Source of the DNA: Berkiella sp964496435
GTDB lineage: Bacteria > Pseudomonadota > Gammaproteobacteria > Berkiellales > Berkiellaceae
Direction of reading: 5' to 3'
DNA length: 64,000 bases
NCBI GenBank assembly: GCA_964496435.1
Contig: CAZBZP010000006.1
Location: 62,001 to 126,000 of the forward strand
In this document: positions 62,197-64,000 of the stretch, piece by piece
Numbering within the stretch: the first letter of the stretch is position 1
Layout of the letters: each line of letters begins with the position of its first letter
The notes under the pieces: generated by a model
Told to the model about the DNA's origin: nothing
The model's input: only the letters and a program-made list of their open reading frames with translations
Databases searched by the model: none
Translations under genes and position numbers: made by a program

Positions 62197-62293
62197 CCCT
62201 TTGATTAAAAGGGGGGCGCCGTTTACGGCGGGGGGATTTATTCAAGAAAGAATCCCTCTTGGCCTAAAGGCCTTCTCCCTTTTAATCAAAGGG
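62197..62293. repeat. 17-bp-arm branched palindrome between rho and ubiD
   Basis: Perfect 17-bp arms at 62197-62213 and 62277-62293 (CCCTTTGATTAAAAGGG and complement) enclose three small hairpins: CGCCG/CGGCG (62217-62230), GGATT/AATCC and GGCC/GGCC. The rest of the 216-bp gap holds no other gene. It resembles GC-tipped palindromic repeats found in other genomes; no second copy was found in the window. Confidence 0.7.
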
Positions 62294-62364
62294 AGAAATA
62301 TGTCGCTTCGCGACGACGCTCTAGTGAGTTCATGCCTAACTTCAGATTGGAAAGTTTTTATGTT

Positions 62365-63834
62365 ATGAAGTATGCCGATTTAAGAGAATTTCTTACTCAA
62401 TTAGAGCACCAAGGCGAATTAAAACGCATCAATCAACCGCTTGATCCCTACCTTGAAATAACTGAAGTCTGTGACAGAGTTCTTAAGAAAGAAGGACCTG
62501 CGCTTTTATTTGAATCTCCCAAAAATGCTTCCATGCCATTGCTTGGTAATCTCTTTGGCACAACCAAACGTGTTGCCAATGCCATGGGACGAAATAACTT
62601 AGACGAGTTACGTGAGCTCGGAGAATTTTTAGCGCTCTTAAAAGAGCCCTCTCCTCCCAAAGGATTCAAAGAAGCACTACAGCAGCTTCCGCTCTATAAA
62701 CAAATTTTAACAATGTCACCCTCTAAAGTGAGTAAAGGCAAAGCCCTGTGTCAGCAAATTCAACTTAAAGGTGCTGATATTGATCTAGGACATTTCCCCA
62801 TACAAACATGTTGGCCAGAAGATGCAGCTCCATTAATCACGTGGGGATTGGTGGTGACACAAGGACCACAAGGCGGACGCCAAAATTTAGGGATCTATCG
62901 CCAACAAGTAATTGCCAAAAATAAAATTATAATGCGCTGGCTCGCACACCGTGGTGGCGCGCTGGATTATGCAAAATGGTGTAAGCAATATCCTGACAAA
63001 CCATTTCCTATTGCTGTTTCATTAGGTGCTGATCCTGCAACCATTTTAGCTGCCGTTACCCCCATTCCAGACACCTTGTCTGAATATGCTTTTGCTGGTT
63101 TGTTGCGCGGACAAAAAACACAATTGGTGCCATGTTTGTCACATTCTCTAGAAGTGCCCGCAACAGCAGAAATTATTTTAGAAGGATTTATTTACCCGAA
63201 TGATACTGCTTTAGAGGGCCCCTATGGAGATCACACGGGCTATTATAACGAAGTTGAACGCTTTCCCGTGATGACAATTGAAAGCATCACCATGCGTGAA
63301 AACCCCATTTACCATAGCACCTATACAGGTAGACCGCCGGATGAACCCGCTATCTTAGGTGTTGCCTTAAATGAAATATTTGTGCCACTTCTCAAAAAGC
63401 AATTTCCAGAAATAGTAGATTTCTATTTGCCGCCAGAAGGTTGTTCTTACCGCATGGCTGTCGTAACCATGAAAAAAGACTATCCCGGACATGCAAAGCG
63501 CATTATGTTCGGTATTTGGTCATTTTTACGGCAATTTATGTATACCAAGTTTATCATTGTCACTGATGATGATATTGATGCCAGAAACTGGCAGGATGTT
63601 ATTTGGGCAATAACAACGCGAATGGATCCGGTGAGAGATACTGTGTTATTAGAAAATACCCCTATAGATTATTTAGATTTTGCCTCACCTACTTCGGGAT
63701 TAGGTGGCAAAATGGGGCTTGATGCAACACATAAACTTCCAGGTGAAACCCATCGTGAATGGGGTCGGGCGATTTTACCTTGTCAGGATGTTAAACAGCG
63801 CATTGATGCACTGTGGTCAGCACTAGAGCTTTAA
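62365..63834 (+). CDS. ubiD: 4-hydroxy-3-polyprenylbenzoate decarboxylase UbiD
   Basis: Prenyl-FMN-dependent decarboxylase of ubiquinone synthesis. 489 residues from ATG 62365, so it starts MKYADLREFLTQLEHQGELK as in E. coli; the frame to 62332 is not homologous. LFGTTKRVANAMG, CWPEDAAPLITWGLVVT, RQNLGIYRQQVI and MRWLAHRGGALD are diagnostic, and EGPYGDHTGYYN carries active-site acids. It needs UbiX-made cofactor from elsewhere. Confidence 0.96.
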   Translation: MKYADLREFLTQLEHQGELKRINQPLDPYLEITEVCDRVLKKEGPALLFESPKNASMPLLGNLFGTTKRVANAMGRNNLDELRELGEFLALLKEPSPPKGFKEALQQLPLYKQILTMSPSKVSKGKALCQQIQLKGADIDLGHFPIQTCWPEDAAPLITWGLVVTQGPQGGRQNLGIYRQQVIAKNKIIMRWLAHRGGALDYAKWCKQYPDKPFPIAVSLGADPATILAAVTPIPDTLSEYAFAGLLRGQKTQLVPCLSHSLEVPATAEIILEGFIYPNDTALEGPYGDHTGYYNEVERFPVMTIESITMRENPIYHSTYTGRPPDEPAILGVALNEIFVPLLKKQFPEIVDFYLPPEGCSYRMAVVTMKKDYPGHAKRIMFGIWSFLRQFMYTKFIIVTDDDIDARNWQDVIWAITTRMDPVRDTVLLENTPIDYLDFASPTSGLGGKMGLDATHKLPGETHREWGRAILPCQDVKQRIDALWSALEL

Positions 63835-63835
63835 A

Positions 63836-64000
63836 ATGATGATTCAAGAATATCTATATCTATGCCAGCAACTACAACCTATCACACATGATATTAGCTT
63901 GCTCACATTAAGACCCGGTGATACCCCTGGCATCACTTATATCCCCGGGCAGTATGTTGAAGCATTATTTAATGATGGTGTTGTGCTTCCTTTGTCTATT
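63836..64000 (+). CDS. fre: NAD(P)H-flavin reductase Fre, N-terminal part
   Basis: Partial gene: 55 codons before the right edge. MIQEYLYLCQQLQPITHD then YIPGQYVEALFNDGVVLPLS shows the FAD-binding barrel of ferredoxin-reductase-like enzymes (PGQY then PLS). It follows ubiD by one base, the E. coli ubiD-fre order. Start ATG 63836 or 63839. Family call is firm; Fre is supported by context. Confidence 0.8.
   Translation, partial: MMIQEYLYLCQQLQPITHDISLLTLRPGDTPGITYIPGQYVEALFNDGVVLPLSI

Overview
This AT-rich window reads as the chromosome of a gammaproteobacterium. Several gene orders match E. coli: priA-ftsN-hslV-hslU, ubiE-ubiJ-ubiB, tatABC, gpmI-envC divergent from a rhodanese-secB-gpsA run, hemB/trxA/rho, and ubiD-fre. 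HslV carries a short propeptide before its catalytic Thr, of the kind I recall from Legionella and Coxiella. Between the housekeeping blocks lie many unrecognised proteins with features of host-directed proteins: eukaryote-like CaaX C-termini, Pro/Ser-rich low complexity, coiled coil. I infer an intracellular or amoeba-associated member of the Legionellales (Legionella/Coxiella/Berkiella-like). No rRNA, tRNA, CRISPR array, insertion sequence or prophage is visible.

Layout, 1-20,000. The window opens inside an S9 peptidase gene. Next are a degenerate M48-like membrane protein, an unknown exported protein, and the divergent biotin genes bioD/bioA. The + strand then carries tex, priA, ftsN, hslVU and the ubiquinone genes ubiE-ubiJ-ubiB. 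An effector-like coiled-coil protein follows. A compact methionine-salvage operon (mtnB-mtnC-mtnP-mtnA) runs on the - strand.

Layout, 20,000-34,500. Here are small unknowns and a periplasmic HAD phosphatase whose stop codon overlaps that of a formylglycine-generating-type enzyme. Then come an AstE-like hydrolase, hinT-tatABC, a proline iminopeptidase, typA, glnA and a DUF4124 protein. A small locus encodes a peptide with a double-glycine (VSGG) leader and a hydrophobic partner. It faces a - strand pair: a small membrane protein and a 466-residue protein ending in the CaaX-like CTLF.

Layout, 34,500-64,000. An eleven-gene MSHA-type pilus cluster (mshI to mshP) lies on the - strand without a secretin gene. 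It is followed by an L,D-transpeptidase, trmL, a second CaaX-type protein (CSMM), and the secB-gpsA and gpmI-envC-ctpA blocks. Then come a P-type metal ATPase, rpoH, more unknowns, a sterol-desaturase-family enzyme, hemB, trxA, rho, ubiD and the start of fre.

The intergenic DNA is unusually rich in structured palindromes. One family is present in three full copies (7180-7304, 9393-9516, and 29679-29801 inverted) plus a shrunken derivative. The copies differ by compensatory changes that keep the pairing, so structure rather than sequence appears to be kept. Copies 1 and 2 touch the starts of priA and ftsN. Several unrelated branched palindromes, a terminator with no visible gene upstream (26807-26834), the VSGG peptide, the two CaaX proteins and the pseudo-M48 protein are the best candidates for undescribed biology.
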